This document shows, in pieces, positions 17,811 to 29,693 of a stretch of 64,000 nucleotides of DNA. Within the stretch, counting starts at the first letter, position 1. Every line of letters starts with the position of its first letter. The DNA is from Thermosipho japonicus (GTDB lineage Bacteria > Thermotogota > Thermotogae > Thermotogales > Fervidobacteriaceae). The stretch is taken from positions 62,001 to 126,000 of the forward strand of contig NZ_JACHEX010000001.1 in NCBI RefSeq assembly GCF_014201655.1, in the 5' to 3' direction. Under the pieces are notes generated by a model. That model had not been told where the DNA came from and did not search any database. It was given only the letters and a program-made list of their open reading frames with translations. A program made the position numbers and the translations under genes.

Positions 17811-18192
17811 TAAGCTAATTGAACTTGCAAAAAAATCACAAGAAAATGCATATGCTCCTTATTCAAATTTCAAAGTAGGTGCAGCAATTTTAACAAAGAG
17901 TGGAAAAATTTTTACAGGCGCAAATGTTGAAAATGCATCATATGGATTGAGCTGCTGTGCTGAAAGAACTGCTATTTTCAAAGCAGTAAGCGAAGGAGAA
18001 ACTCAATTTTCAAAAATTGTAGTTGTTGGTGATACTGAAGAGCCAATATCTCCTTGTGGCGCTTGTAGACAAGTTATGGCAGAATTTGGAGATTTTGAAG
18101 TAATTTTAGTAGGGAAAAATGGAAATATTAAGAAAACCACAGTATCAGAATTATTACCGTACAATTTTGACAAGGAGCATCTAAATAAATGA
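17803..18192 (+). CDS. cdd: Cytidine deaminase
   Basis: This enzyme deaminates cytidine and deoxycytidine in pyrimidine salvage. The 129 residues match the tetrameric type. The zinc ligands and catalytic glutamate are in CCAERTA (about 52-58) and PCGACRQ (about 86-92). The substrate motif FKVGAA and NVENASYG precede them. ATG after AAGGTGG; overlaps the CNNM gene before it and recN by four bases after it. Confidence 0.97.
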   Translation: MNDKLIELAKKSQENAYAPYSNFKVGAAILTKSGKIFTGANVENASYGLSCCAERTAIFKAVSEGETQFSKIVVVGDTEEPISPCGACRQVMAEFGDFEVILVGKNGNIKKTTVSELLPYNFDKEHLNK

Positions 18193-19709
18193 AGAGTGTA
18201 GAGATAGTATCTGTACACCTTCATGATTATTTGTATTTTAAAGATGTAGATATTTACTTTGATAAAGGATTAAATGTAATTACCGGTGAAACTGGTGCCG
18301 GAAAAAGTTTGATGTTGGACATTTTTGGAATATTGCTTGGAGTTACCCCAGGTAGAGTAGACAACTACAGCGTGGAAGTAGTAATTGATATTCCAGATGA
18401 TATCTTGGAATATGAAATTTTTAAGGGAGAAAATGTATTTTCAGTTAAAAGAAACAATTCAAGAACTACTTTTAAGATAAATGGAAGAGTATATCCAAAG
18501 AATGTTGTATCTTCAATTTTATCAAATTATATAACTTTACATAGGCAAAATTCACACATGAAATTTTTGGAACAAAATTTTTTGATATCTATTTTAGACG
18601 AAATTTCAAATAATAAAAACTTATTAAATGAGTATAGAAAATATTATGAATTATATAAAGAATTAAAAGACCTTCTTAAAAGTGAGAGTTTGAATAAACT
18701 ATATGAAAAGTTAGAATATTTAGAGTCAGTTATAAAAGAAATAGAAGAAGTAAACCCAACTGTGGAAGAAGAAGAACTCTTAAATGAACAGTACAATGTT
18801 GCTACTAAGCTTCAAGAAACTGTAGAAAAGTATAATGAAATTTTAAACGAAAGTGAAGTTATTTCAGAAAAATTGTGGAATATAAAAAAGATAATTAATG
18901 ATAAGTATGAAGAATCAGTAAATGCAGCTTTAGATATTGTAGAAACATTAAAATTAGATATTCAAAAAGAACTTTCTGAAATTGAAGGATACGACATTAA
19001 AGAAATTGAAGAAAAGATCTGGCAATATAACCAGCTAAAGAGAAAATACGGTCCAACTCTAGAAGATGTTTTGTTAAATTATGAAAATTATATGAAAGAG
19101 TTAAATGAAGTTAAAAAGAAAATAGAATTATTAGAAGATTCTAAAAAAAAGATAGAAGATTGCTTAAAAAACATGAAAAAATTTTCAGAAAAAATTTCGT
19201 TAAATAGAAAAAAAGCTGCTGAAAAAATTAGTGAAGCATTCTTAAAACACTGCAATGATTTAAATTTAAATATAGAAATTCAATTCAATTTTTCAAAAAT
19301 TGATTATAATTACAATGGATTTGACAAAGTTGAATTATTAGGAAGAACTGTAAAAAATCAACCTCTAAAACCGTTGAAAGTTATAGCTTCTGGTGGTGAG
19401 CTTTCAAGGTTAATGCTAGCTCTCGAACTTTCAGTCGTATCAGATGGTATTCTGATTTTTGATGAAGTAGATGCAGGAATAAGTGGTGAAACTGGTAACA
19501 AATTAGCCGAAAAGCTTAAAGAAGTATCTGAAAGATATCAGGTAATCGTAGTCACACACCTTCCACAAGTTGCAGTAAGAGCCGACAAACATTTCGTAGT
19601 TTTAAAAGATCAAAAGTCTGGATTAATAAAAGAACTAGATGAAGAAGAACGCTCAATTGAAATTAAAAGAATGGTAGGTTCCGATGATGTACTTAAGTTT
19701 ATAGATTAA
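18189..19709 (+). CDS. recN: DNA repair protein RecN
   Basis: RecN is an SMC-like ATPase that helps to join broken DNA ends. The Walker A motif GETGAGKSL lies at about 33-41, then two long coiled-coil stretches. The ABC signature ASGGELSRLMLAL (about 398) and Walker B LIFDEVDAGISGETG (about 424) come last. The protein ends in VVTHLPQVAVRADKHF and a short tail. The length, 506, is shorter than the roughly 550 residues usual in the family, and the coiled coil accounts for the difference. ATG overlaps the cdd stop. Confidence 0.95.
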   Translation: MKSVEIVSVHLHDYLYFKDVDIYFDKGLNVITGETGAGKSLMLDIFGILLGVTPGRVDNYSVEVVIDIPDDILEYEIFKGENVFSVKRNNSRTTFKINGRVYPKNVVSSILSNYITLHRQNSHMKFLEQNFLISILDEISNNKNLLNEYRKYYELYKELKDLLKSESLNKLYEKLEYLESVIKEIEEVNPTVEEEELLNEQYNVATKLQETVEKYNEILNESEVISEKLWNIKKIINDKYEESVNAALDIVETLKLDIQKELSEIEGYDIKEIEEKIWQYNQLKRKYGPTLEDVLLNYENYMKELNEVKKKIELLEDSKKKIEDCLKNMKKFSEKISLNRKKAAEKISEAFLKHCNDLNLNIEIQFNFSKIDYNYNGFDKVELLGRTVKNQPLKPLKVIASGGELSRLMLALELSVVSDGILIFDEVDAGISGETGNKLAEKLKEVSERYQVIVVTHLPQVAVRADKHFVVLKDQKSGLIKELDEEERSIEIKRMVGSDDVLKFID

Positions 19710-19728
19710 AATTTAGGGTGGTAATATT

Positions 19729-22246
<2,518 letters not shown>

Positions 22247-22263
22247 TCAAATTTTTTGATAAA

Positions 22264-22292
22264 TTTGCAAATTTTTTGTTATATGGTAAAAT
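22264..22292 (+). promoter_or_regulatory. Promoter of the small membrane protein gene
   Basis: The extended -10 TGGTAAAAT (22284-22292) has a weak -35 TTTGCA at 22264-22269, with a 17-base spacer. It lies 31 bases before the ATG at 22323. Confidence 0.55.
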
Positions 22293-22322
22293 ATTTTTGT
22301 AATACAAAAAAGGAGGGATAAT

Positions 22323-22541
22323 ATGATAAATTTTCTTGCAATTTTAGGAGTAATATTTTTAGTACTACTTGGTATTATATTTTTCCCATTTTTATCTCCT
22401 ATCTTATCTATAGTTTTAGGAGCTTTATTAATCGTATTAATATTTGTGGGGCTTGTAACAATAGTTTTTCCAGTTGTCTTAGTTATAATAGCGATCGCTT
22501 TAATAGTTAAAGGTATAAAATATTTAGCAAATAAAAGGTGA
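22323..22541 (+). CDS. Small two-helix membrane protein, unknown
   Basis: A 72-residue, very hydrophobic protein with about two to three membrane segments (residues 4-30, 33-64) and a basic end KYLANKR. It is supported by its own promoter, by AGGAGGG before the ATG, and by a terminator that overlaps its stop codon. I recognise no family. It is a monocistronic unit between divergent ligA and convergent rnr. Confidence 0.7.
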   Translation: MINFLAILGVIFLVLLGIIFFPFLSPILSIVLGALLIVLIFVGLVTIVFPVVLVIIAIALIVKGIKYLANKR

Positions 22542-22563
22542 GGCTATTTAAGCCTCACTTTTT
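22533..22563. terminator. Bidirectional terminator overlapping two stop codons
   Basis: The stem GTGAGGCT (22538-22545) pairs with AGCCTCAC (22551-22558) around a five-base loop. Five T follow on the plus strand and four T on the minus strand. The stop of the plus gene (22539-22541) and the stop of rnr (22548-22550) both lie inside the hairpin. Confidence 0.88.
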
Positions 22564-24668
22564 GCTATTTCAAAGTCAATTTGCATTCTTGTTTTGTTTG
22601 CATTTACAACTTTTGCTTTTAATTTATCACCAATTTTGAATACTTTCCCAGTGTGTGAACCAATTAAGATACTTCTTTCATCGTCATAGACAAAGTAATC
22701 ATCCAAAGTTGAAATATGAATTAATCCAGATATGTTTTTATCTATGATTTCCACAAATAATCCAAATTTTGTTACCGCAGTGACTACTACATCAAATGTC
22801 TCACCAATATGCCTTGATATATAATCGATTTTCTTCAAAGCTGTATAATCCCACTCTGCTTCATCTGCTACTCTTTCTCTTTTACTTGAATGTACCGCAA
22901 TTTTTGATAGTTTATCATTCAGTTTTGTAATTTCCTTTTTAGTCAACTTACCATTCGTTGATAAAAATTGCTTTATTAATCTATGAACCACAAGATCTGG
23001 GTATCTTCTAATAGGAGATGTAAAATGGGTATACGCATATGACGCCAAGCCAAAATGCCCAATATTGTTTGCAGAATATACAGCCCTTTTCATAGATCTT
23101 ACCAGAAGTCTTTCTATACTTCCACGTAGAGGATGATCCTTAGTCTTTTCTAAAAGTTCTTGTAAAAGTTTTGACGTTATTTTTTTTGGAACTTTAAAGC
23201 TAATACCTATTGCAGAGAGATAATTTTTTAATTGAATTATAGTATCTGGATCGGGTTTTTCGTGGATCCTGTATACAAAAGGCAGATCGAAATTATAGAA
23301 TAATTCTGCAATTGTCTCATTAGCCTTGATCATGAATTCTTCTATAATTACCTCGGCTTCTCCCCTCTCTCTTGGTATAATATCAATTGTGTTCCCCTTT
23401 TCATCTAGGATTATCTTTACCTCTCCACCTTCAATATCTAAAATCGCTCCACGCCTTTTTCTTGCATTTCTTAGAACATCTTTTAATTCTTTCATTAAAA
23501 TAAGCTGATCATATAAATCACCGATTTTATTAAAGGCTATTTTATCACCTTTAAATAAAGCATTTACATCGTCATATACTAGTCTTCTATGGCTTCTAAT
23601 TACACCAGGTGCAACTTCAAAATCTACAACGTTTCCTTCTCTATCTATTTCCATAACAAGTGACATAACTAACCTATCTTCACCTTGTACTAGACTACAG
23701 ATACCATGGGAGAGTTTAAAAGGAAGCATCGGAAGAACTCTGTCTATTAAATAAACACTCGTTCCTCTTTTAAATGCTTCTTTATCTAATTCACTTCCTT
23801 CTTTTACGTAATGAGAGACATCAGCAATATGTACCCCAAGTAAATAATTCCCATTTTTTAATTTTTTAACACTAACTGCATCGTCAAAATCTTTGGCATC
23901 AGGTCCATCAATTGTTACTATAATTTCATTTCTGAAATCTTTTCTATTTCTAATGTCTTTTTCTAAAACTTTATCTGGAATTTTAGATGCTTCTTTTAAT
24001 ACCTTATCTGGAAATTCAAGCGGAAGATCATGCTTAACAACTACAGTAGGAAAATCTGTTGCCGGATCATCGGCATATCCTAAAACTTCTATAATTTTTG
24101 CTACGGGATTTTTAGTTGGCGTTGGATACTTAATTATTTTTCCAACAACTTTTTCCCCTGGTTTTGCATTATTGAAGAATTCAATAGGAACGTAAAAATC
24201 ATATTGAATTTTCGGATCATCTGGAATTATAAAAGCAGCCCTACCAATTGGCTGAAAAGTTCCAACAACTTTTTTTAAACCGTGATCTAAAATTTTTACA
24301 ACTCTTCCTTCTGGTATGTCATACCATTTTCCTGTAATTTCTACAACAACCTTATCTTTATGAATGGCTCTTCCTGCTTTTTCGGATGGAACTGCAATCT
24401 CTTCCCCGTTTTCAGTCCAAACAAAAGCCATAGTTCCATTCCTAGTGAATTCAATTGTTCCGACAATCATATTTTTTCCTATAACTTTGTATCTTCCTTT
24501 AGAGTCTTTATATATTTTTCCTTCATTTTGTAATTCTTTAAGCAATTTCCTAACAATTTTCTTTTCTTCTTTAGTTTTAATTTTCAAGGCATTATAAATT
24601 TCTTTTTGTATCATTGGTTTATAACTACTAGAATTTAAAAAGCTTTCTAATTTCTTTTTGTTAATCAT
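22548..24668 (-). CDS. rnr: Ribonuclease R
   Basis: This 3'-5' exoribonuclease degrades structured RNA. The 706 residues have an N-terminal winged-helix region and cold-shock-type OB folds (IVGTIEFTRNGTMAFVWTE). The RNB catalytic domain follows, with its acidic cluster in TIDGPDAKDFDDAVSV. The motif HFGLASYAYTHFTSPIRRYPDL precedes a C-terminal S1 domain (FDVVVTAVTKFGLFVEI). ATG after AAGGAGTGAT. It is the last gene of an eight-gene minus-strand run. Confidence 0.97.
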   Translation of the reverse strand: MINKKKLESFLNSSSYKPMIQKEIYNALKIKTKEEKKIVRKLLKELQNEGKIYKDSKGRYKVIGKNMIVGTIEFTRNGTMAFVWTENGEEIAVPSEKAGRAIHKDKVVVEITGKWYDIPEGRVVKILDHGLKKVVGTFQPIGRAAFIIPDDPKIQYDFYVPIEFFNNAKPGEKVVGKIIKYPTPTKNPVAKIIEVLGYADDPATDFPTVVVKHDLPLEFPDKVLKEASKIPDKVLEKDIRNRKDFRNEIIVTIDGPDAKDFDDAVSVKKLKNGNYLLGVHIADVSHYVKEGSELDKEAFKRGTSVYLIDRVLPMLPFKLSHGICSLVQGEDRLVMSLVMEIDREGNVVDFEVAPGVIRSHRRLVYDDVNALFKGDKIAFNKIGDLYDQLILMKELKDVLRNARKRRGAILDIEGGEVKIILDEKGNTIDIIPRERGEAEVIIEEFMIKANETIAELFYNFDLPFVYRIHEKPDPDTIIQLKNYLSAIGISFKVPKKITSKLLQELLEKTKDHPLRGSIERLLVRSMKRAVYSANNIGHFGLASYAYTHFTSPIRRYPDLVVHRLIKQFLSTNGKLTKKEITKLNDKLSKIAVHSSKRERVADEAEWDYTALKKIDYISRHIGETFDVVVTAVTKFGLFVEIIDKNISGLIHISTLDDYFVYDDERSILIGSHTGKVFKIGDKLKAKVVNANKTRMQIDFEIAKSEA

Positions 24669-24672
24669 TTAA

Positions 24673-25920
24673 TCACTCCTTTATCTTTCTTAATATTGAA
24701 ACATAGAATGGTGTTAAAGTTTCGTCAGGATAAAATAAAGCGCCATATCCATCCCAAATATATTTTATATTGAATCTTTCTAATTTTTCTCTTATATCAA
24801 CAAATTCTGCATAACGTGAAAATTCTTTAACTACTTGTGTGTTTTCTTCGTAAGTAACGGTACAAGTTGAATAAATCAAAAGACCAAATTTATTTAGATA
24901 TTTCCAAAGGTTTGAAACAATCTTTTTTTGTAGTTTCGAAAGTTCTAAAATGTTATTTTTGGATTGACGTCTCAATACTTCGGGATTTCTTCTACCTGTA
25001 CCAAGACTTGTACATGGGGCATCAACAAAGATTTTATCAAATAAATTATCTAACTTTAATTTCGAAGCATCTTTGCACATTATTTTTTTAGGAAAAAGCC
25101 CCAATCTTTCAAATTGCTCCTCAAGAATACTAATTTTAGACTTTTCATAATCATTTACGTATAAATTAACATTGCTAATTTCTAAAATATGTGTTGCTTT
25201 TCCACCAGGCGCAGCACAAGCATCAAGAACATTTTCTTCATTTTCATAATTCACTAATAAGGGGATAATTTGTGAAGATTCACTTTGAAATGTTATGTAT
25301 CCATTTTTATATTCTTCTAATTTCCAAGGGTTAGTTTCAAATCTTTCAAAAATAATACCTACAGGTGAATGAGGAGTAAATGTTATATTTTCCAATTCTA
25401 AATTCTTCCTATTTATTTTTCTCATATTTACCCTTGCTGTAGTTTTTAATGGCTTTTGATTATATTCTAACATTTTTAAAAGATAATCATTTGGAAGAAA
25501 TGTTTTCCAGTATTCAATCAACCATTTTGGATGTGAATATTTAAGATATAATTCTTTAGGTTCAATATACCCAGTTTTTGCAATTTTTCTTAAGACAGCA
25601 TTTACTAATCCTCTAAACGATTTTTTCTCAACCAATTCCACACAGTTATTAACTACAGAATAAGAAGGCTTGTTAGTAAAAATAAGTTGATATGCCCCAA
25701 TTCTTAAAATGGTTCTTATAGAAGGGGGAATATCACGCTTTTTTAAGAATGAATCAATTATCCAGTCAAGATATTCCTGCTTTCTCAAAACTCCAAAAAT
25801 TAAATTCTTAAAAAAAGCTTTCTCCTCCACATAGGAGAAAGCCTGATAGAATTCAGATGAGAATATTCCTTTTCTAAATTTTTTCCTCAAAAGCCGGTAC
25901 GCTATTATTAGATCATTCAA
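24673..25920 (-). CDS. rsmB: 16S rRNA m5C967 methyltransferase RsmB
   Basis: RsmB methylates cytosine 967 of 16S rRNA. The 415 residues combine an N-terminal NusB-like RNA-binding domain (about 1-130, with RTILRIGAYQL and VVNNCVELV) and a Rossmann methyltransferase. The AdoMet motif is DACAAPGGKATHIL. The two cysteines of the mechanism lie in VDAPCTSLGTGRRNPE and IYSTCTVTYEEN. TTG start at 25920 after GGGAGG, overlapping the stop of the upstream peptidase by four bases; four-base gap to rnr. Confidence 0.96.
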   Translation of the reverse strand: MNDLIIAYRLLRKKFRKGIFSSEFYQAFSYVEEKAFFKNLIFGVLRKQEYLDWIIDSFLKKRDIPPSIRTILRIGAYQLIFTNKPSYSVVNNCVELVEKKSFRGLVNAVLRKIAKTGYIEPKELYLKYSHPKWLIEYWKTFLPNDYLLKMLEYNQKPLKTTARVNMRKINRKNLELENITFTPHSPVGIIFERFETNPWKLEEYKNGYITFQSESSQIIPLLVNYENEENVLDACAAPGGKATHILEISNVNLYVNDYEKSKISILEEQFERLGLFPKKIMCKDASKLKLDNLFDKIFVDAPCTSLGTGRRNPEVLRRQSKNNILELSKLQKKIVSNLWKYLNKFGLLIYSTCTVTYEENTQVVKEFSRYAEFVDIREKLERFNIKYIWDGYGALFYPDETLTPFYVSILRKIKE

Positions 25921-26609
25921 TCTCTGTTTCCTCCCAAAAAACCTGCTATTAAAATCATTCTAAGTAATTGCAAAAATGCCATCAATGTTCCAGCAACATA
26001 TGTCATTGCGGCAGCCCCTAAAACTTTTTTAACACCTTCAAGTTCATTTGGTGACATCATAAGATTTGTACGTAGGATTTTTACTGCACGATTACTTGCA
26101 TCAAATTCAACCGGAAGTGTTATTAAGGAAAATATCACAGCAAGAGAAAATAATAACACACCGATCCTAATCAAAGCAATGTTCATAAATATAAAACCTG
26201 CAATAAATAATATCCAAGATAAATTAGATGCAAAAGATACAACTGGAGCAATTCCAGTACGGATTACCAAAGGTACATAATGTCTAGCATGTTGAATAGC
26301 ATGTCCGATTTCGTGGGCTACCACTCCAAGAGCAGCAATAGAGTTTGAATTATATGTTGCATCAGATAACCTGACAACCTTAGTTCTTGGATCATAATGG
26401 TCTGTCAAATGCCCCGGAATTTTCTCAATTTTTACGTTGTATAATCCAGCTGATTCAAGCATGTACTTTGCTAGTTGAGCTCCTGTCATATTTAATGATG
26501 ATGGGATTTTCGAATATCTTGAAAATCTTTCTTGAACGTAGGCTTGTGCTATGAAAGCTAGTAATAACCCAGGTATAAGTATAATGAATGTTGGATCAAA
26601 AAAGAACAT
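25917..26609 (-). CDS. Membrane zinc metallopeptidase (YugP-like)
   Basis: A 230-residue membrane peptidase of the DUF2265/YugP family. The zinc motif HEIGH (H99, E100, H103) continues as AIQHARHYVPL. An N-terminal hydrophobic segment (FIILIPGLLLAFIAQAY) and three further C-terminal ones place it in the inner membrane. The substrate is unknown. ATG after GGAGGTGAT. It follows the response regulator gene by 21 bases. Confidence 0.92.
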   Translation of the reverse strand: MFFFDPTFIILIPGLLLAFIAQAYVQERFSRYSKIPSSLNMTGAQLAKYMLESAGLYNVKIEKIPGHLTDHYDPRTKVVRLSDATYNSNSIAALGVVAHEIGHAIQHARHYVPLVIRTGIAPVVSFASNLSWILFIAGFIFMNIALIRIGVLLFSLAVIFSLITLPVEFDASNRAVKILRTNLMMSPNELEGVKKVLGAAAMTYVAGTLMAFLQLLRMILIAGFLGGNRD

Positions 26610-26630
26610 TTAATCACCTCCAAATAACAA

Positions 26631-27284
26631 TTATGATATAGTATATCCAATTCCCCTGACCGTTTTAATTATGTCTGAGGATAACTTTTTTCTTAAATAG
26701 TTTACATATACCTCAACAGTGTTTTCTGAACCTTCATAGGAAATCCCCCACACGGCATTTAATATTTCCTCTTTTGATACAACCCTTCCAGCATTTTTTA
26801 CTAGATAAGCTAGCAATTCAAATTCAGTTTTTGAAAGATTGATAGGCTTACTCTTAAATTTAACCTCCCTCTTTGAGATGTTTATTATTAGATCCTTAAT
26901 TTTAATTTCATCATTCAAAGTTATATTTTTTCTTCTTGCAATCGCTTTTACTCTCGCAAATAATTCTTCAAAGTCAAAAGGTTTTACTACATAATCATCT
27001 GCACCACTTTCAAAACCTTCAAGTTTATTCTTTTTTTCTGACAACGCAGTTAACATTATAATCCCTGCTGATGGATCTAGCTTTCTTATTTTTTTTGCTA
27101 CTTCAGTTCCATCTATATCGGGAAGCATAATATCTAATACAACAACATCAGGTTTAAACTCTTGATATTCAATTATAGCATCTTCACCATATTCACAAGT
27201 TTTTACTGTACATTTTTCATGCTTAAATTCAAGTTCAAGTAACCTTCTTAGCTTATCATCATCTTCAACTACTAAAATTTTCAT
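26631..27284 (-). CDS. OmpR/PhoB-type response regulator
   Basis: The receiver domain (1-120) has the acidic pair D8/D9, phospho-acceptor D51 in VVVLDIMLPDIDG, the T in MLTALSE and the lysine in YVVKPFDF. The C-terminal winged helix runs to the end, with LSKTEFELLAYLVKNAGRVVS and VNYLRKKL. No kinase gene adjoins it. The soluble kinase at 7530-8927 is the only kinase in the window and is a possible but unproven partner. The start overlaps rlmB by 20 bases. Confidence 0.95.
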   Translation of the reverse strand: MKILVVEDDDKLRRLLELEFKHEKCTVKTCEYGEDAIIEYQEFKPDVVVLDIMLPDIDGTEVAKKIRKLDPSAGIIMLTALSEKKNKLEGFESGADDYVVKPFDFEELFARVKAIARRKNITLNDEIKIKDLIINISKREVKFKSKPINLSKTEFELLAYLVKNAGRVVSKEEILNAVWGISYEGSENTVEVYVNYLRKKLSSDIIKTVRGIGYTIS

Positions 27285-27981
27285 TTTGCCTCATCACCTC
27301 ATAAAGTAATATACCGGCACTAACCGAAACGTTCAGTGATTCTACACTATTTTTCATAGGAATTGTTATTAAACCATCACATTTTTCTTTTACGTTTGGC
27401 CTAATTCCAGAGCCTTCATTTCCTAAAACAATAGCTACCGGTTTCCTTAAATCTGTTTTATAATAAACTTTTCCATTAGTATCTGCACCGTATACCCATA
27501 TCCCCATTTCTTTGATATTTTTTATGAAACGTGCAATATTGGTCGTTTTTATTATATTAATTTTAAAAATTGTTCCTACTGAAACTTTAACCACAGTTGG
27601 AGTAACTTGAGCAGAATTCTTTTTAGGTATTATTATTGCATTTGCACCACTTGCAACTGCTGTTCTTATTATTGCCCCGAAATTATGAGGATCTTGTATT
27701 TGATCTAAAATTACTAAAAAGGGTTTTTCTAAACTTTCAATAATACCTTCATCTTTATATTCAAATTCTCCAATATCAATAACAACGCCTTGATGCTTTT
27801 CCGTATTACTTAACCTTTGCAGAACTTTCTTATTTGCAATTGTAAAAGGTAATTTTCTTTTTTTTACTTCCTCAATTAGATCCGTTAATTCTCCAGAGTT
27901 AGTATCCGAAAAGTAGATCATTCTAACTTTAGTATTTGTTTCAAGAATTTCTTTTAGAATATTTCTTCCATACACTTTCAT
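27265..27981 (-). CDS. rlmB: TrmH/RlmB-type 23S rRNA 2'-O-methyltransferase
   Basis: A SPOUT-fold RNA ribose methyltransferase, most like RlmB, which makes Gm2251 in 23S rRNA. It has an N-terminal substrate-binding domain (YGRNILKEILE). The three SPOUT motifs are LDQIQDPHNFGAIIRTA, IVLGNEGSGIRP and IPMKNSVESLNVSVSAGILLYE. The 238 residues match RlmB. TrmH on tRNA is the alternative target, and the sequence alone does not separate them fully. Confidence 0.9.
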   Translation of the reverse strand: MKVYGRNILKEILETNTKVRMIYFSDTNSGELTDLIEEVKKRKLPFTIANKKVLQRLSNTEKHQGVVIDIGEFEYKDEGIIESLEKPFLVILDQIQDPHNFGAIIRTAVASGANAIIIPKKNSAQVTPTVVKVSVGTIFKINIIKTTNIARFIKNIKEMGIWVYGADTNGKVYYKTDLRKPVAIVLGNEGSGIRPNVKEKCDGLITIPMKNSVESLNVSVSAGILLYEVMRQNENFSS

Positions 27982-28733
27982 TCTTTTGACTCCTCCCAGT
28001 ACTTGTTCAGTTCATCAAGTGAAAGATCTTCAAATTTTTTACCATCTTTTTCGATCAATTTTTCCATTTTTTTAAATCTTTTTACAAACTTTTCAGTGGC
28101 TTTTCTCAAAGCAACTTCTGGATCAATCTTTAAAAATCTAGATAAATTCACAATTGCAAAGAGTAGATCACCTAACTCGTCTTCGGCTTCTTCACCATTT
28201 TTTGCATTTTTCAATTCATCAATTTCTTCATAAACTTTTGAATAAACATCTTCAATATTATCCCAGTCAAATCCTACATTAGCAGCATTTTCTTGAATTC
28301 TCCTTGAAAGTGATAAGGCAGGCAATGAATAATTTATTTTACCTATTCTTGAAAAATCGTTTTCTCCCTTCTCTTGAGCTTTTATTTTTTCCCATCTTAT
28401 GTAAGAAAAATCTTTCTCATTTCCAAACACATGCGGATGTCTCCTTATCAACTTTTCTGATATTGCATCGATAACATCATCAATCGAAAATTTTCCTTCT
28501 TCACTTGCAATCTGTGCATGAAAGATAACCTGAAGTAATATATCACCAAGTTCCTCCTTGAGATTATCATAATTTTTATTTTTTATTTCTTCAATTAACT
28601 CATATGCTTCTTCAATTAGATAAGGTATCAATGAATCGTGAGTCTGTTTTTTGTCCCAATCACATCCATTGGGACCTCTTAATTGCTTCATTATATTAAT
28701 TAATTTCTCAAACTTTCCCCCTGTTGTCGCCAT
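27978..28733 (-). CDS. mazG: Nucleoside triphosphate pyrophosphohydrolase MazG
   Basis: MazG hydrolyses NTPs to NMP and pyrophosphate. The 251 residues carry two MazG domains. The first has the metal-binding EEAYELIEEI and EELGDILLQVIFHA. The second has EEIDELKN and EDELGDLLFAIVNLSR. The motif GPNGCDWDKKQTHDSL is the classical N-terminal signature. ATG after GGAGGTAG; overlaps rlmB by four bases and the transporter gene by 26. Confidence 0.96.
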   Translation of the reverse strand: MATTGGKFEKLINIMKQLRGPNGCDWDKKQTHDSLIPYLIEEAYELIEEIKNKNYDNLKEELGDILLQVIFHAQIASEEGKFSIDDVIDAISEKLIRRHPHVFGNEKDFSYIRWEKIKAQEKGENDFSRIGKINYSLPALSLSRRIQENAANVGFDWDNIEDVYSKVYEEIDELKNAKNGEEAEDELGDLLFAIVNLSRFLKIDPEVALRKATEKFVKRFKKMEKLIEKDGKKFEDLSLDELNKYWEESKE

Positions 28734-29691
28734 AGCTACCTCCTAATATATAATATTTCCAGAATTTCTTTATGAATAATATCGTTGGTATAGCAATTAA
28801 TATTCCTATAAACCCGAAAAAGTCATTGAATATTAAAAGGCTAATTATGAGAACAAACCAATGAATCTTTAAATTGCTACTTTGAATTTTTGGTGCAAAA
28901 AACCAACTTTCAAGCTGATTTACAATTACCAATATTATAATTCCTAAAACTATACCTGTAAATCCTTTTGATGTCCAACCTAGCATTAACATCGGTATTG
29001 AAACAATTATTACACCAAGAAATGGTATAAAATCAGTTATAAAAGATAAAATACCCAAAAAAAGGGCACCTTTTATTCCAAAAACAAAACAAAGAAATCC
29101 TACAGATATCCCTACAAATAAAGCAACCAATACTTGACCACTTACAAACCTTTCAAAATCCTTGTAGAAACTTCTAAAAAAGTTATATCCTTTTTCTGGA
29201 TCATACACAAAAAAACTTTTTAAATTTTTCCTCAAATATGCTTTTAAATTAGAAACAGCAAGTGTTGTGACTATTATAAGTATTCCCATTGTTATGATAG
29301 ATGGAGTGTAAGAAAATAATTGATTCAATACATTTAAAGCAAAATTTGAAATTTGTTTATTAGAATTATTCAAAAAGTCAAGTATCCAGGAAGGTAGTTG
29401 TGGATTTCCATTTATAGAAATTTTTGAAAGTTCAGAAAATATCTTTTTCCCTTCTTCCAATATAACTGGTATAAATGTTATAAATGAATAAAAAATTAAA
29501 GATAACATTAAAGTATATGAAATCACTTTAGAAAGAAGTTTATTTAACTTCTTTGATAATAACTTTGCTGGAACATCTATAACGATAGAAAAATAAAATC
29601 CTATTATAACTGCTCCAAATACAAACGGAGAAAACTTTATTAATATCAAAAATAAAATAAAGTATATTAGAATTAAAAATTTATCATCCAT
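28708..29691 (-). CDS. AI-2E family transporter (PerM-like)
   Basis: A 327-residue inner-membrane protein of the AI-2E exporter superfamily, with about seven to eight hydrophobic segments. The family pattern is visible in SGQVLVALFVGISVGFL and ITDFIPFLGVIIVSIPM. Members export autoinducer-2 or act as Na+/H+ antiporters, and the substrate cannot be read from sequence. I chose ATG 29691, five bases after GGTGAT; a TTG at 29697 would lie inside that site. Confidence 0.9.
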   Translation of the reverse strand: MDDKFLILIYFILFLILIKFSPFVFGAVIIGFYFSIVIDVPAKLLSKKLNKLLSKVISYTLMLSLIFYSFITFIPVILEEGKKIFSELSKISINGNPQLPSWILDFLNNSNKQISNFALNVLNQLFSYTPSIITMGILIIVTTLAVSNLKAYLRKNLKSFFVYDPEKGYNFFRSFYKDFERFVSGQVLVALFVGISVGFLCFVFGIKGALFLGILSFITDFIPFLGVIIVSIPMLMLGWTSKGFTGIVLGIIILVIVNQLESWFFAPKIQSSNLKIHWFVLIISLLIFNDFFGFIGILIAIPTILFIKKFWKYYILGGSYGDNRGKV

Positions 29692-29693
29692 TT

